Positions 7,949 to 16,879 of a DNA stretch of 64,000 nt are shown here, one piece after another. Origin of the DNA: Novosphingobium sp. SG751A. Lineage in GTDB: Bacteria > Pseudomonadota > Alphaproteobacteria > Sphingomonadales > Sphingomonadaceae. Under the pieces are notes generated by a model. That model was not told the origin of the DNA. It did no database searches and saw only the letters and a program-made list of their open reading frames with translations. How positions within the stretch are numbered: position 1 is the stretch's first letter; every line of letters starts with the position of its first letter. The position numbers and the translations under genes were made by a program. The stretch lies in NCBI RefSeq assembly GCF_013149295.1, contig NZ_JABGCB010000006.1:186001-250000 (forward strand), written 5' to 3'.

Positions 7949-10411
7949 TTACAGAGCAATAGACAGCCGCGCGTAATAATAGCCGCCATTGATCCCAAAG
8001 GGCGAAAGCGTGTTGGGCGCGTTCAGCACCGTCCCGCCATTGATCAGCGTGCCCCCGCTGGTGGCCGTCACGGTGCCGGGGATCAGCGGCACCAGCGGCG
8101 GCTTGCGATTGAACAGATTGTTTGCGCCAATCGCCAGATCGATTGCGCTGCTCAGCTTGTATCCCAGCTCCAGATCGGTGATGACGCTGGGGGCGATGCG
8201 CGATGTGTACCATGTCGCGCCGCTGTTGGGCGAGACGCGGGCGCTGACCGGGCCATAGAGCGTTTCGCGCAGGTTGACCGTCCACTTGCCGCTGGTCAGC
8301 AATCCGCCGAGGCCCACCTTATAGGGCGCGGCCGCCGTTTCCAGATTGCTGACCGCGCCCTCGTTGAACAGGGTGCTGCCCAGTCGGTTGCGCGTGAGCT
8401 TGGTGTCATTGACGCTGCCCGCCAGCGAGAGGTCGATTTTGCCGATGGCGGTGCTGACCGGATAATTGGCCGAAAATTCCGCGCCCAGCGTGCGTGTGTC
8501 GGCGCCATTGGCAAACAGGCTGACCCCCGCATAGGTGGCCGCCGGGTCCAGCACATTGCCATGCGCAGCCACCGCGTCCAGCACTGCCTGACTGACGATG
8601 GTGGTGCCGCTCTTGCCCAGAATCGTGCCTGTGGCGACGATGCGGTTGCGAATCCATGTGGCATAGGCGTCCGCCGTGATGGTCAGGCGCGGGATCGGAT
8701 GGGCGACGAAACCGCCCGAAATGCCGGTCGAGCGTTCCGGCTTGAGGTTTTGAAAGCCCAGCAATTTGGCCGCATCCGAATTGGCGGGCAATTGCACCAC
8801 CGCGCTGGTCGGCGAAACGCTGGTGGCCGAATAATATTGTTCGCCAAGGTTGGGCGCGCGAAAACCGGTGTTGACCGTGCCGCGCAGGGCAAAGTCGGGG
8901 CCGAAATCATAGCGGCTGTTGGCGCGGAAGCTGAAGGCATTGCCAAAGTCGGAATAATGCTCGAACCGGCCCGCCAGATTGACCTGCCATGCCGCCACCG
9001 GTTTGGCCGAAATGTCGCCATAGAGCGAGAAGGCGCGGCGCGCATGGCGGCCTGCATCGGTGGGCTGGAAACCGGGATAGGCCTGCGGGCCTTCCTTGTA
9101 GATCGAGGGGCCGTCGCCTTGCACGATGCCATAGGTTTCGCGCCGGAATTCCGCGCCCGCGGCCAGATGCAGCGGCTCGACAAAGCCGACCTCGACCGGA
9201 TAGGTCAGGTCCAGATTGTTGGTCCACTGGCTGGATGTGAACTGGCCGTCATAGAAATTGCGCGGGGTGTATCCGGTGTCGGTATAGAGGCTGGCATTGG
9301 CCGAATTGAGCGTCCAGACGTCGATCTGATCCTTGCCATAGGTGCTGGAAAGATCCCATGTGCCCTTGCCCAGCGCGCCTTTGAGGCCGACCGTGCCGGC
9401 GTAATCCTGTTCGTGGATGCCGATCAGGGGAACAAAGCCGCCGGGATAGAGATAGGAGCCGTCGCTCTTCAGGATGCGGTTGGGCAGGCGGTAATTCTGT
9501 TGAGAATTGGCGACGCGGCGGCTGAAACTGCCATTGGCATAGGCCTGAACCGCGCCGAAATCATAGCCTGCATTGGCAAAGGCGGTGGTCAGATAATTCT
9601 GCGCATCGCCCAGAATAGGGTTGAGATTGGGCGATCCGGCAATCGCCCCCCAACTGGCCGGAACGCCCGAAAGGATGCTGCCGTCGACATTGCCAACGCG
9701 CCGGTCCGCGCCGCCTTGCTGGCTGTATCCGCGATAACGGTGCTGCACTGTCAGGTTGAGGAAACCCTTCTCGCCCAGCTTCGTGCCCAGATTGGCGCTT
9801 TGCGCGTTGGAGGATCCGCCGCCCTGATAATAGCCGCCGCCCGTCACGCTGGCGCTAAAGCCGTGGTCGGCATCCTTCAGGATGATGTTGATGACGCCCG
9901 CGATGGCGTCCGAGCCATATTGCGCCGCCGCGCCATCGGTCAGGATCTCGATCCGGGCAATCGCCGAGGGCGGGATCAAGTCGATGTCGGGCGCTGCGCC
10001 GCCCTGAAACGCGCCGCCTGATACCTGAAAGCTGGCGGTATTATGGCGGCGTTTGCCGTTGACCAGCACCAGCGTATGGTTGGGCGAAAGCCCGCGCAGC
10101 CGCGCCGAAAGCGTCAGATTGGACACGTCCCCGCCAAATTGCTGGGCGGCAAAGCTGGGAGCGATCTGCGTCAGGGCCTGATTGAGGTTGGGCTGGCCCA
10201 CGCGGGTCAGCGTGCCGGAATCGATCAGCGAGATGGGCGCGGCGCTGTCGGCGGCGCGGATGCCGGTCTGGCGGGTGCCGGTGACGATGATAGCCTCGCC
10301 TGGATTGTCGCCCGCGCTGTCATTGTCCGGTGCGGCCTGCGCGCTCTGGGCCGTGGCGGCCAGAACCAGAGCCGAGGCGGCAGAAAGGAAATTCCCCAAT
10401 CGTTTCATCAT
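7949..10411 (-). CDS. TonB-dependent outer membrane receptor
   Basis: The receptor has 820 residues. A signal peptide (about 1-28, ending AQA) is followed by a TonB-box-like AIIVTGTR near residue 40. The plug domain has LRGLSPNHTLVLVNGKRRH and IPPSAIARIEILTDGAAAQYGSDAIAGVIN-type motifs. A large beta barrel with many aromatic strands ends YYYARLSIAL. There is no N-terminal FecA-type signalling domain. The ATG at 10411 has a strong AGGGGGA ribosome site; the frame stays open to 10657 only by chance. The substrate is unknown. It is monocistronic, convergent with the hydroquinone reductase, and has no copy of the 19-bp dyad described further right. Confidence 0.9.
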   Translation of the reverse strand: MMKRLGNFLSAASALVLAATAQSAQAAPDNDSAGDNPGEAIIVTGTRQTGIRAADSAAPISLIDSGTLTRVGQPNLNQALTQIAPSFAAQQFGGDVSNLTLSARLRGLSPNHTLVLVNGKRRHNTASFQVSGGAFQGGAAPDIDLIPPSAIARIEILTDGAAAQYGSDAIAGVINIILKDADHGFSASVTGGGYYQGGGSSNAQSANLGTKLGEKGFLNLTVQHRYRGYSQQGGADRRVGNVDGSILSGVPASWGAIAGSPNLNPILGDAQNYLTTAFANAGYDFGAVQAYANGSFSRRVANSQQNYRLPNRILKSDGSYLYPGGFVPLIGIHEQDYAGTVGLKGALGKGTWDLSSTYGKDQIDVWTLNSANASLYTDTGYTPRNFYDGQFTSSQWTNNLDLTYPVEVGFVEPLHLAAGAEFRRETYGIVQGDGPSIYKEGPQAYPGFQPTDAGRHARRAFSLYGDISAKPVAAWQVNLAGRFEHYSDFGNAFSFRANSRYDFGPDFALRGTVNTGFRAPNLGEQYYSATSVSPTSAVVQLPANSDAAKLLGFQNLKPERSTGISGGFVAHPIPRLTITADAYATWIRNRIVATGTILGKSGTTIVSQAVLDAVAAHGNVLDPAATYAGVSLFANGADTRTLGAEFSANYPVSTAIGKIDLSLAGSVNDTKLTRNRLGSTLFNEGAVSNLETAAAPYKVGLGGLLTSGKWTVNLRETLYGPVSARVSPNSGATWYTSRIAPSVITDLELGYKLSSAIDLAIGANNLFNRKPPLVPLIPGTVTATSGGTLINGGTVLNAPNTLSPFGINGGYYYARLSIAL

Positions 10412-10638
10412 TTTCCCCCTGTAAGGACGAGGCGCATATTTGCGCGGAACGGTTTCCTGCCCGTCGCAAGAAAACTCTATTAATTTGATAGTGATTGAAG
10501 GATTGCGCGGGCAAATGAGTTTTGCGCGCGCGAAATTGGCGGCACTCAACCGTTTTGCATTTCTGATTTCAAAGGGGTGGGGGGACAAATTTCGCTTGGG
10601 GGTGGACAAAGAGGAATAGTTGGCACCGCGCCTATACT

Positions 10639-10653
10639 CTATTATATTAATAG
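10639..10653. promoter_or_regulatory. AT-rich perfect dyad in the divergent promoter
   Basis: CTATTATATTAATAG is a perfect 15-bp inverted repeat. It stands out as the only AT-rich stretch in the 269-bp space between the TonB receptor (start 10411, minus) and the hydrolase (10681, plus). It could be an operator or a promoter core for the hydrolase, 28 bp before its start. Confidence 0.4.
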
Positions 10654-10680
10654 ACATTATCCCTTTGCGCGGAGTCCATC

Positions 10681-11286
10681 ATGTCCTCCCATCCTGAATT
10701 TCCTCTGGTGCTGACCGTGCCGGGCCTCGACAATTCCGGCCCGAACCATTGGCAGACCCGCTGGGAAGCGTTGCACCCGCGATGCGAGCGGGTGGAACTG
10801 GGCCTGTGGGACCGGCCGCATCGCAATTCATGGGTCAATCAGCTCAACCTTGCCCTGCGCCGCGCGCCGGGGCCGGTGCTGCTGGCCGCACATAGTCTGG
10901 GCTGCCACGCGGTGACGGCATGGGCCGCGATGGAGCCGGATGCCGCGTCGCTGGTGGCCGGGGCCTTGCTGGTCGCGCCGCCCGAGGTCGATTTCTTTCC
11001 GCTCGACACCCGCGTCAGCGCCTTTTCGCCCACGGCCTCGGGCCCCTTGCCCTTTCCTGCGCTGCTGCTGGCCAGTCGCAACGATCCCTATTGCGGGCAA
11101 CCGGCGGCGCGGGTTCTGGCGCGCATGTGGGGGGCGCAATTCCTCGATGCGGGTGCGCTGGGCCATATCAATGCCGACAGCGGGCTGGGCGATTGGGAGG
11201 ATGGCTGGCGGCTGTTGACGCAGTTGGTCGAGGGGGCTGCGGCGGGGCCAGTTGCGGGCGTGCAGGCGGGTGCGCCTGCACGCTAA
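10681..11286 (+). CDS. RBBP9/YdeN-family serine hydrolase
   Basis: The 201-residue alpha/beta hydrolase has the motif AAHSLGC, with nucleophile Ser 72, Asp 135 in SRNDPYC, and His 162 in LGHINADSGLG. This order, size and the VPGLDNSGPNHWQTRW N-terminus match the RBBP9/YdeN serine hydrolase family (Pfam Ser_hydrolase). Bacterial members have esterase-like activity with unknown natural substrates. The C-terminus ends in an Ala/Gly/Pro-rich tail of about 20 residues. It is divergent from the TonB receptor and convergent with the ThuA-domain gene. Confidence 0.85.
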   Translation: MSSHPEFPLVLTVPGLDNSGPNHWQTRWEALHPRCERVELGLWDRPHRNSWVNQLNLALRRAPGPVLLAAHSLGCHAVTAWAAMEPDAASLVAGALLVAPPEVDFFPLDTRVSAFSPTASGPLPFPALLLASRNDPYCGQPAARVLARMWGAQFLDAGALGHINADSGLGDWEDGWRLLTQLVEGAAAGPVAGVQAGAPAR

Positions 11287-11296
11287 AGGCTGAGGT

Positions 11297-12445
11297 CTAT
11301 TTGGCGCATCCGGGGTCGGGTTTCCCAGCCCATTCCACCGCCTGCGTCAGCATCCGGCGGTAATTGGCGTCGGCAAAGCTGGACGGCGGATGGCCGATGG
11401 CCGAATAAAAGGCGCGGCCCCGGCCCACGCAATGTTTCCACGCGATGGGATGATCGGCCCCCATGCGCAGATTGGCAGGCGGATCATAGCTGGCCTCATC
11501 CAACGTGGCCAGCACGCGCACACCCTTCAGGCGGGGATTGGCGCGGAAGGAATACCATTCGTCGGTCATCGCGAATTGCGTCGGGATGCCGCGCGTCACC
11601 GGGTCCTCGCCTTCCAGATGCAGCGTGGCAGGACGGAATTGCGGATTGGCCGGATGGCCCAGAAACGCCGCACCTACCAGACTGTCTGTGTACCAGTCCC
11701 AGAAGGTGGCCGGATCGCCCGCCGCGCCATGGATGCCGACAAAGCCCCCGCCATGCTCGACCCAGTCTTTAAGCGCGCGGCGCTGGGGCAGGGTCAGCGC
11801 ATCACCACTGATATTGTTCCACACGACCAGATCATAGCGGGCCAGCACTTTGGGCCGGATCGCGCCGCCCTTGTCGGTCACCTGCATCGACCAGCCGTTT
11901 TCCTGCGCCAGCCCCATTAGCGCCTCACGCGCGGCGCCCACCGATTTGACGTCGAGGAAGCCGTTGATCTTTTCAAACACCAGCACATGCAGCCCCTTGC
12001 CCGAGGGGCGTGGATCGGCGGGCTCATGGTCATAGCGCGCGCATCGGGCCAGTTGGTCGGCGCTCGAGACGGGCAATTGGCGCAGCCGCGCGTCCAGCCG
12101 GGCCAACAGAGCGGGATCCTTGGGCGGCCCGGCCTGGCCGCTGGAAAACACCCCGCGCAGCGAGACGATGGCGCTGAAGGTGGGGGCCTTGGTGCCGGTC
12201 AGGAAGGGGTTGAGGCCGGTGAAGCTCTCGCCCAGTTCGGCCGCGGCCGCCGCCTTGGCCGCCGGGTTGATCAGCACGTCGATGAGCGGGCTGTCGATCG
12301 AATAGGGCGCCTGCGCCATCGGGCAATCCTTGACGGCATTGGCGGTGACCGCATCGGCGGCAAAGGCGGGCGTCGTCAGGACAGGCAATGCGAAACCCGC
12401 GCCCATCGCCCCGATCAACAGCTTTGTCGTTCTTATCATGCTCAT
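11297..12445 (-). CDS. Exported ThuA-domain protein
   Basis: The 382-residue protein has a signal peptide of about 29 residues ending AFA. An N-terminal stretch of about 100 residues has no clear family. The ThuA domain follows from about residue 148, with HVLVFEKINGF, YDLVVWNNISGDAL, GGGFVGIHGAAGD, EDPVTRGIPTQFAMTDEWY and the closing IGHPPSSFADANYRRM. ThuA domains have a class I glutamine-amidotransferase-like fold and are linked to sugar (trehalose, glucoside) utilisation, often as periplasmic proteins; the reaction is unknown. Three Met codons open the frame (12445, 12439 and later); the first is used here. It is divergent from the glycosyltransferase. Confidence 0.8.
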   Translation of the reverse strand: MSMIRTTKLLIGAMGAGFALPVLTTPAFAADAVTANAVKDCPMAQAPYSIDSPLIDVLINPAAKAAAAAELGESFTGLNPFLTGTKAPTFSAIVSLRGVFSSGQAGPPKDPALLARLDARLRQLPVSSADQLARCARYDHEPADPRPSGKGLHVLVFEKINGFLDVKSVGAAREALMGLAQENGWSMQVTDKGGAIRPKVLARYDLVVWNNISGDALTLPQRRALKDWVEHGGGFVGIHGAAGDPATFWDWYTDSLVGAAFLGHPANPQFRPATLHLEGEDPVTRGIPTQFAMTDEWYSFRANPRLKGVRVLATLDEASYDPPANLRMGADHPIAWKHCVGRGRAFYSAIGHPPSSFADANYRRMLTQAVEWAGKPDPGCAK

Positions 12446-12690
12446 ATTCGGCCCCTCTCTTTATGGATTTGGTATCATCATGCTCTGATTGCGCTACCAT
12501 TGCCATAGGAGATTGCACGCAGCCGCGCCGGTCGGGCCATCGCGGCGAAAAAGAAACATTGGGAGATGGCCCCGCCGCGCTGGACATTGCCGGGGGTAGG
12601 GCGATATAGCGCGCGCCAATTCCCCATTGGCAGGAGCATATAAGACCATGCTGTTGCGCAAGCATTAAGACCGCCGGACACCAAGCTTTC

Positions 12691-13404
12691 ATGCCGACTA
12701 TCAGCCTGATTATCCCTGCCTTCAACGAAGAAGATTATCTGCCCGCGTGCCTTGACGCGGTCATGCGGAATGTGGCGGGCAAGGCGTTCGAGATTATCGT
12801 TGTCGATAATAACAGTACCGACGGCACGAAGCAGGTGGTCGAACGCTATCCGGGCGTGACCTATGTGTTTGAGGCGGAAAAGGGCATCACCCGCGCCCGC
12901 CAATGCGGTTTCAAGGCGGCAAAGGGCGAGATTCTGGCCTATGTCGATGCCGATACGCGTCCGCCCGCGGGCTGGGTCGAACAGATCATCGAGCAGTTCG
13001 ACAAGAATGACAAGCTGGCCTGCCTGTCGGGCCCCTACAGCTTTTACGATGTCAGCGGTTTGCGCAATGCCATCTCGAACGCATGGTTCGTGGCCGCGCG
13101 CCCGCTCTATAATTTCACCGGCTATATGCTGGTGGGCGGCAATTTCGCCATCCGGCGCGAGGCGCTGACCAAGATGGGCGGGTTTGACGCCACGATCGAA
13201 TTCTACGGCGAGGACGTGGACATCGCCAAGCGCGCGAAGAAGCAGGGCAAGGTCCTCTTCTCGCCCAGCTTTGTCATGCCCACATCGGGCCGCCGCATGG
13301 CGCGGCAGGGCTTTGCCAAAACCGCCGCGATCTATTTCATCAATTATTTCTCGATCGCCTTGCGCGGCAAGCCCGCCACCAAGAGCTATCTGGACATTCG
13401 CTAA
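12691..13404 (+). CDS. Family 2 glycosyltransferase
   Basis: The 237-residue GT-A-fold enzyme has the expected N-terminal ISLIIPAFNEEDYLPACLDA and the nucleotide-binding VVDNNSTDGT. The metal-binding DAD motif is at residues 86-88, and the acceptor-side GEDVDIAKR is near 170. There are no clear membrane helices beyond one hydrophobic patch (YNFTGYMLVGGNFAI). It probably transfers a sugar from a nucleotide-activated donor to a lipid or glycan; the acceptor is not evident. A strong hairpin terminator follows its stop. Confidence 0.87.
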   Translation: MPTISLIIPAFNEEDYLPACLDAVMRNVAGKAFEIIVVDNNSTDGTKQVVERYPGVTYVFEAEKGITRARQCGFKAAKGEILAYVDADTRPPAGWVEQIIEQFDKNDKLACLSGPYSFYDVSGLRNAISNAWFVAARPLYNFTGYMLVGGNFAIRREALTKMGGFDATIEFYGEDVDIAKRAKKQGKVLFSPSFVMPTSGRRMARQGFAKTAAIYFINYFSIALRGKPATKSYLDIR

Positions 13405-13430
13405 GGCGTCTGTCCTTCTGGACCCAGATT

Positions 13431-13456
13431 GCCGCCCATGCCGATGGGCGGCCTTT
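13431..13456 (+). terminator. Intrinsic terminator after the glycosyltransferase
   Basis: GCCGCCCAT (13431-13439) pairs perfectly with ATGGGCGGC (13444-13452) around a 4-base loop, followed by CTTT. It ends only 18 bp before the GTG start of the next small gene, so it could also modulate that gene's expression. Confidence 0.7.
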
Positions 13457-13474
13457 ATGATGACAGGAAAACCC

Positions 13475-13675
13475 GTGACCAAGGCAATCAAACTGACGCT
13501 GACCGAGGACGAAGCCGAAATCATCGTCGATGCTCTGGAAGCCGACATGGAAGGCTATCTGGAATCCGCCAAGGAAGCGCGCGGCAATGCCAACCGCGAA
13601 GACGTCAAGACCTTCAGCGAAGCGGCCGAGCGTATCGGCGCGCTGATCAACAAGGTGCGCGCGCTGCTGGATTGA
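13475..13675 (+). CDS. Small helical conserved hypothetical protein
   Basis: The protein has 66 residues and is almost entirely charged amphipathic helix. Its N-terminus MTKAIKLTLTEDEAEIIVDA leads into a Glu/Ala/Lys-rich body ending LINKVRALLD. GTG 13475 is preferred because AGGA (13465-13468) lies six bases upstream; in-frame ATGs at 13457 and 13460 sit against the terminator hairpin and have no ribosome site. I do not recognise a named family. No membrane segment or metal motif is seen. It lies between the glycosyltransferase terminator and the exporter gene. Confidence 0.65.
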   Translation: MTKAIKLTLTEDEAEIIVDALEADMEGYLESAKEARGNANREDVKTFSEAAERIGALINKVRALLD

Positions 13676-13732
13676 GCCTGATGCGTGCCCCTGCGCCATG
13701 CGGGGGCCGGCTCCATGGGAGGACCGGCGCCC

Positions 13733-14596
13733 GTGATGAAGCGCGCAGGCAAGACTGACGGAACCGCGCTGGCTGCCCTATGCATGGCGGGCGCGCAGGT
13801 ATCGGTCAATGTCGGCGCGGCGCTGGGCAAGACCTTGTTCGCCAGCGTTGGTCCCGAGGGCGTGGCGGCGCTGCGCACCTCGATTGCGGCGATCCTGCTG
13901 ATGGCGATTGCCCGGCCATGGCGCGCGATGCCGTCACGTGAGCAGATGGGCTGGCTGGCGGTCTATGGGCTGACGCTGGGCAGCATGAACCTGCTGATCT
14001 ATGCCGCCTTTGCGCGGATCCCCATCGGCGTTGCGGTGGCCATCGAGATTTGCGGGCCGCTGGGCGTGGTGCTTGCCACCAGCCGTTCCTTGCGCGATTT
14101 CCTGTGGCTGGGGCTGGCGATCGGCGGCTTGCTGCTGCTGGCGCCATGGCCGGGCGGGGCAATGCGGCTCGATCCTGCGGGCATAGGCTTTGCGCTGGCG
14201 GCGGCGCTGACATGGGCGCTCTACATTCTGGTCGGCAAGCGCGCAGCGCAGGTGCGCGGCACCACGGCGGTGGCGTTGGGCATGACGATTGCCTGCTGCG
14301 TCACGCTGCCCTTCGGCCTGTCGGCGGCGGGGGGGCATTTGCTCGATCCTTCGGTGCTGGGGCTGGGCATCGGCGTGGCGCTGCTGTCCAGCGCCTTGCC
14401 CTATGTGCTGGAAATGAAGGCGTTGGGTCATTTGAGTGCGCGGGTCTTTGGCGTGCTGACCAGCGCCGCGCCCGCTGTGGCGGCTTTGGTCGGCTTCATC
14501 ATTCTGGGCGAGCGACTGACCGCCGCGCAATGGCTGGCCATCGCCCTGATGATCGCGGCCAGCGCCGGCGGATCGCTGGCGGGGCGGCGCGCCTGA
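13733..14596 (+). CDS. EamA/DMT-family exporter, RhtA-like
   Basis: The 287-residue protein has ten hydrophobic helices in two EamA repeats. Segments such as LGKTLFASVGPEGVAALRTS, VAVAIEICGPLGVVLATSR and LPYVLEMKALGHLSARVFG match RhtA-type threonine/homoserine exporters, so amino acid or related metabolite export is likely. I chose GTG 13733, nine bases after a GGAGGA ribosome site. Longer frames from GTG 13685 or ATG 13715 lack one. It is the last gene before the island defined by the 19-bp dyads. Confidence 0.8.
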   Translation: MMKRAGKTDGTALAALCMAGAQVSVNVGAALGKTLFASVGPEGVAALRTSIAAILLMAIARPWRAMPSREQMGWLAVYGLTLGSMNLLIYAAFARIPIGVAVAIEICGPLGVVLATSRSLRDFLWLGLAIGGLLLLAPWPGGAMRLDPAGIGFALAAALTWALYILVGKRAAQVRGTTAVALGMTIACCVTLPFGLSAAGGHLLDPSVLGLGIGVALLSSALPYVLEMKALGHLSARVFGVLTSAAPAVAALVGFIILGERLTAAQWLAIALMIAASAGGSLAGRRA

Positions 14597-14645
14597 TTTC
14601 CTTGGGGAAACCGGGCAAAGGCGCCGTCACCGGAATTTTTCATAA

Positions 14646-14664
14646 CTATCCGCCTGTCGGATAG
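14646..14664. promoter_or_regulatory. 19-bp dyad site 1 (perfect copy)
   Basis: CTATCCG-CCTGT-CGGATAG has perfect 7-bp arms. It lies 44 bp before the MFS start at 14708. This is the reference copy and the leftmost of the series. Confidence 0.85.
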
Positions 14665-14707
14665 ACCCGGCTTGCAGCGCGACGGCGATGCCCGCAATCA
14701 TGACCCC

Positions 14708-15922
14708 ATGACGGATCGCAATTCCCCCATCACCGCGCGCCAGGAACTGGCGCGTCATTGGCCCATCGTGCTGGCCGCCGCGCTGGGCGTTGGTTTTGGC
14801 ACGATGGGCATCGGCTTTTACTCGCTGGGCCTGTTTGTCAAACCGCTTCAGGCCGAATTCGGCTGGAGCCGCGCGGCGGTTTCGGGTGCGGCCACGTTTC
14901 AGCAACTGGGCATTTTCCTCTCCGCGCCGCTGATCGGGCGGCTGGCGGACCGTATCGGGCTGCGCCCGCTGGCGATTGCCTCCTATATCGCCATGCCGTT
15001 GGCGCTGGTGGCGCTTTCGATGGCAGGGCCTTCGGTGTGGGGCTGGTATGGGCTGTGGCTGCTGGTCTCGCTGGCCGGATGCGGCACGACACCGGCGGCA
15101 TGGGCGCGGATGGTTTCGATGCGTTTCGATGCGGCGCGCGGGCTGGCGCTGGGGCTGATGCTGGTGGGCACGGGGCTGGCCGCAGCGCTGGTTCCGGCGC
15201 TGCTGGGGCCGATCTTTGCCCATGATGGCTGGCGCACGGCCACGCTGGTGATGGCCGGGGCCGCCGCGCTGGTGGGCATCCCGCTGGGCCTGATGCAAAG
15301 CCGCGAGGTGCCCGCCCCTGCTGTGGGCGAACAGGGCGGTCATTTTGCCAGCCGCGAAGGCGGCCATTTTGAGCGCAACCGGCCCGTCTTCATGCTGCTG
15401 GCCATTGCCTTTCTGGTGGGGGTGATCGTGGCGGGGCTGATCATCCATCTGGTGCCTATGCTGGTGGACCGGGGGATGGACGCGGGGTTGGCGGCGAAAA
15501 TGGCGGCCAGCATTGGCCTTGCGGTGATTGCCGCAAGGGTGATCGTGGGCTGGCTGTTCGACCGGTTTCATGCGCCCTATGTGGCGGCGGTGTTTCTGGC
15601 CATGCCGGTGGGCTCGTGCCTGCTGCTGGGGCTGGGCGGGCCGGTGCTGCCTGCCGCGCTGATGCTGGGGCTGGCGGCGGGGGCCGAGGTGGATATGTTG
15701 GCCTTTTTCACCAGCCGCTATGCCGCGATGAAGAATTACGGCGCTACCTATGGCGTGATCCTTGGCACGTTCAGCCTTGGCGCGGCGCTCGGACCGATGA
15801 TGGTGGGATATAGCGTGGACGCCACGGGCGGCTATGGCGCGGCTCTGGCCGGATCGGGGCTGGGGCTGGGGCTGGTGGTGGTGCTGATCGCTTGTCTGGG
15901 GCCGTATCGCGCGCAGGAATAA
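14708..15922 (+). CDS. MFS transporter (oxalate/formate antiporter-like subfamily)
   Basis: The 404-residue protein has 12 predicted membrane helices. Its start RQELARHWPIVLAAALGVGFG and first-loop motif IGRLADRIGLRPLAI are typical of the OFA/monocarboxylate-like branch of the major facilitator superfamily. Such carriers move organic acids or aromatic acids. The ATG at 14708 gives the expected short N-terminus; an ORF from 14672 would translate through the operator region. It resembles the MFS at 16873-18111 in opening sequence and ending, suggesting paralogues. Its promoter carries the perfect dyad. Confidence 0.85.
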   Translation: MTDRNSPITARQELARHWPIVLAAALGVGFGTMGIGFYSLGLFVKPLQAEFGWSRAAVSGAATFQQLGIFLSAPLIGRLADRIGLRPLAIASYIAMPLALVALSMAGPSVWGWYGLWLLVSLAGCGTTPAAWARMVSMRFDAARGLALGLMLVGTGLAAALVPALLGPIFAHDGWRTATLVMAGAAALVGIPLGLMQSREVPAPAVGEQGGHFASREGGHFERNRPVFMLLAIAFLVGVIVAGLIIHLVPMLVDRGMDAGLAAKMAASIGLAVIAARVIVGWLFDRFHAPYVAAVFLAMPVGSCLLLGLGGPVLPAALMLGLAAGAEVDMLAFFTSRYAAMKNYGATYGVILGTFSLGAALGPMMVGYSVDATGGYGAALAGSGLGLGLVVVLIACLGPYRAQE

Positions 15923-15928
15923 TCGGTT

Positions 15929-15947
15929 CTCTCCGCCTGTCGGATGC
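15929..15947. promoter_or_regulatory. 19-bp dyad site 2
   Basis: CTCTCCG-CCTGT-CGGATGC differs from site 1 at three arm positions and has the same CCTGT spacer. It is 75 bp before the cupin start at 16022, just after the preceding MFS stop. Confidence 0.78.
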
Positions 15948-16021
15948 CGCTTTTGCGCTGACGCAAAGGGGCAGGCGCCGCGCTGGGCCAGTCTGGGCTC
16001 CTGTCACAGGGGAGGACGCCC

Positions 16022-16879
16022 ATGCTGGAACGCGAACATATCGAATTTGTACAGGCCCAGATGCTGCCATGGCTGCGCATCGGCCCCGGCCTTGCGCGGC
16101 CCGATGCCGAGATCAAACTGCTCAGCCGCGATGAGGGCGACGGGGCCTGTTCGGTCCTGCTGCGCTTTCCGCCGGGGTGGAGCCGGGAGGGGCCGGAGCA
16201 TCTGCTGGCTGATGAGGAATTCTATGTCCTCGAAGGCCAGATCGAGCTGAACGGGCAGAATTACGCGCAGGACACCTATGCCTTCCTGCCCGCAGGGTGG
16301 ACGCGGGGCACGACCTCGACGCGCACGGGCTGCGTGCTGATCGCCTTTTACAGCGCCGATCCCAAACTGGTGGCCCATGCGGGCGATGGCCGGGCTGAAC
16401 AATCCGCCCGCGCGGTGCCCTATCTGGATGTGGCGGCCATGCCATGGGATATGAGCCTGAACGATCCCAAGCTCAAACATCTGGGCATTAGCCGCAAGGA
16501 TCTGCGCCGGGATCCCGAAACCGGCGAGCGCACCTTCCTCTCGCTGATCCTGCCGCAGGCGATCCCGCAGGGCAACAAGGGGCCGCAGGAGATGCATCCG
16601 GTGGTCGAGGAAAGCTACCTTATTGCCGGATCGCTGACCGGGCCGCAGGGGACGATGTATCCCGGAGCCTATTTCTGGCGGCCGCCCTATATCGCCCACG
16701 GCCCCTATGGCGCGCGCTGGGGCAGCGTGTCCCTGATGCGCTTTGTGGGCGGCGCGCATGTCAATATCTGGACCGAGGCGGAGGCGGGCTTTGATTTTGC
16801 CGCGCCCTATCGGCCGGACCTGCCGTTGCGTCTGGCACATCTGGCCGATGTGCCTTTTACCCCGCCCGCGCGCTATTGA
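16022..16879 (+). CDS. Bicupin-like protein (two cupin domains)
   Basis: The 285-residue protein appears to hold two cupin domains. The first has a barrel strand DEEFYVLEGQIELNGQNY, and the second has EESYLIAGSLTG. The second shows HPVVEESY and YIAHGPYG segments that could supply metal ligands, while the first lacks an obvious HxH motif. The family resembles DUF4437-type cupins; possible roles include ring-opening dioxygenase, isomerase or sensor, and the sequence does not decide. It starts 8 bp after an AGGGGAGGA-type ribosome site and overlaps the convergent MFS gene by 7 bp at its end. Confidence 0.7.
   Translation: MLEREHIEFVQAQMLPWLRIGPGLARPDAEIKLLSRDEGDGACSVLLRFPPGWSREGPEHLLADEEFYVLEGQIELNGQNYAQDTYAFLPAGWTRGTTSTRTGCVLIAFYSADPKLVAHAGDGRAEQSARAVPYLDVAAMPWDMSLNDPKLKHLGISRKDLRRDPETGERTFLSLILPQAIPQGNKGPQEMHPVVEESYLIAGSLTGPQGTMYPGAYFWRPPYIAHGPYGARWGSVSLMRFVGGAHVNIWTEAEAGFDFAAPYRPDLPLRLAHLADVPFTPPARY

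Noticed and set aside
12446..12690. A search for a dyad copy between the ThuA and glycosyltransferase genes
   Set aside because: No arm-spacer-arm arrangement is found; GC-rich fragments there only resemble the half-site by composition.
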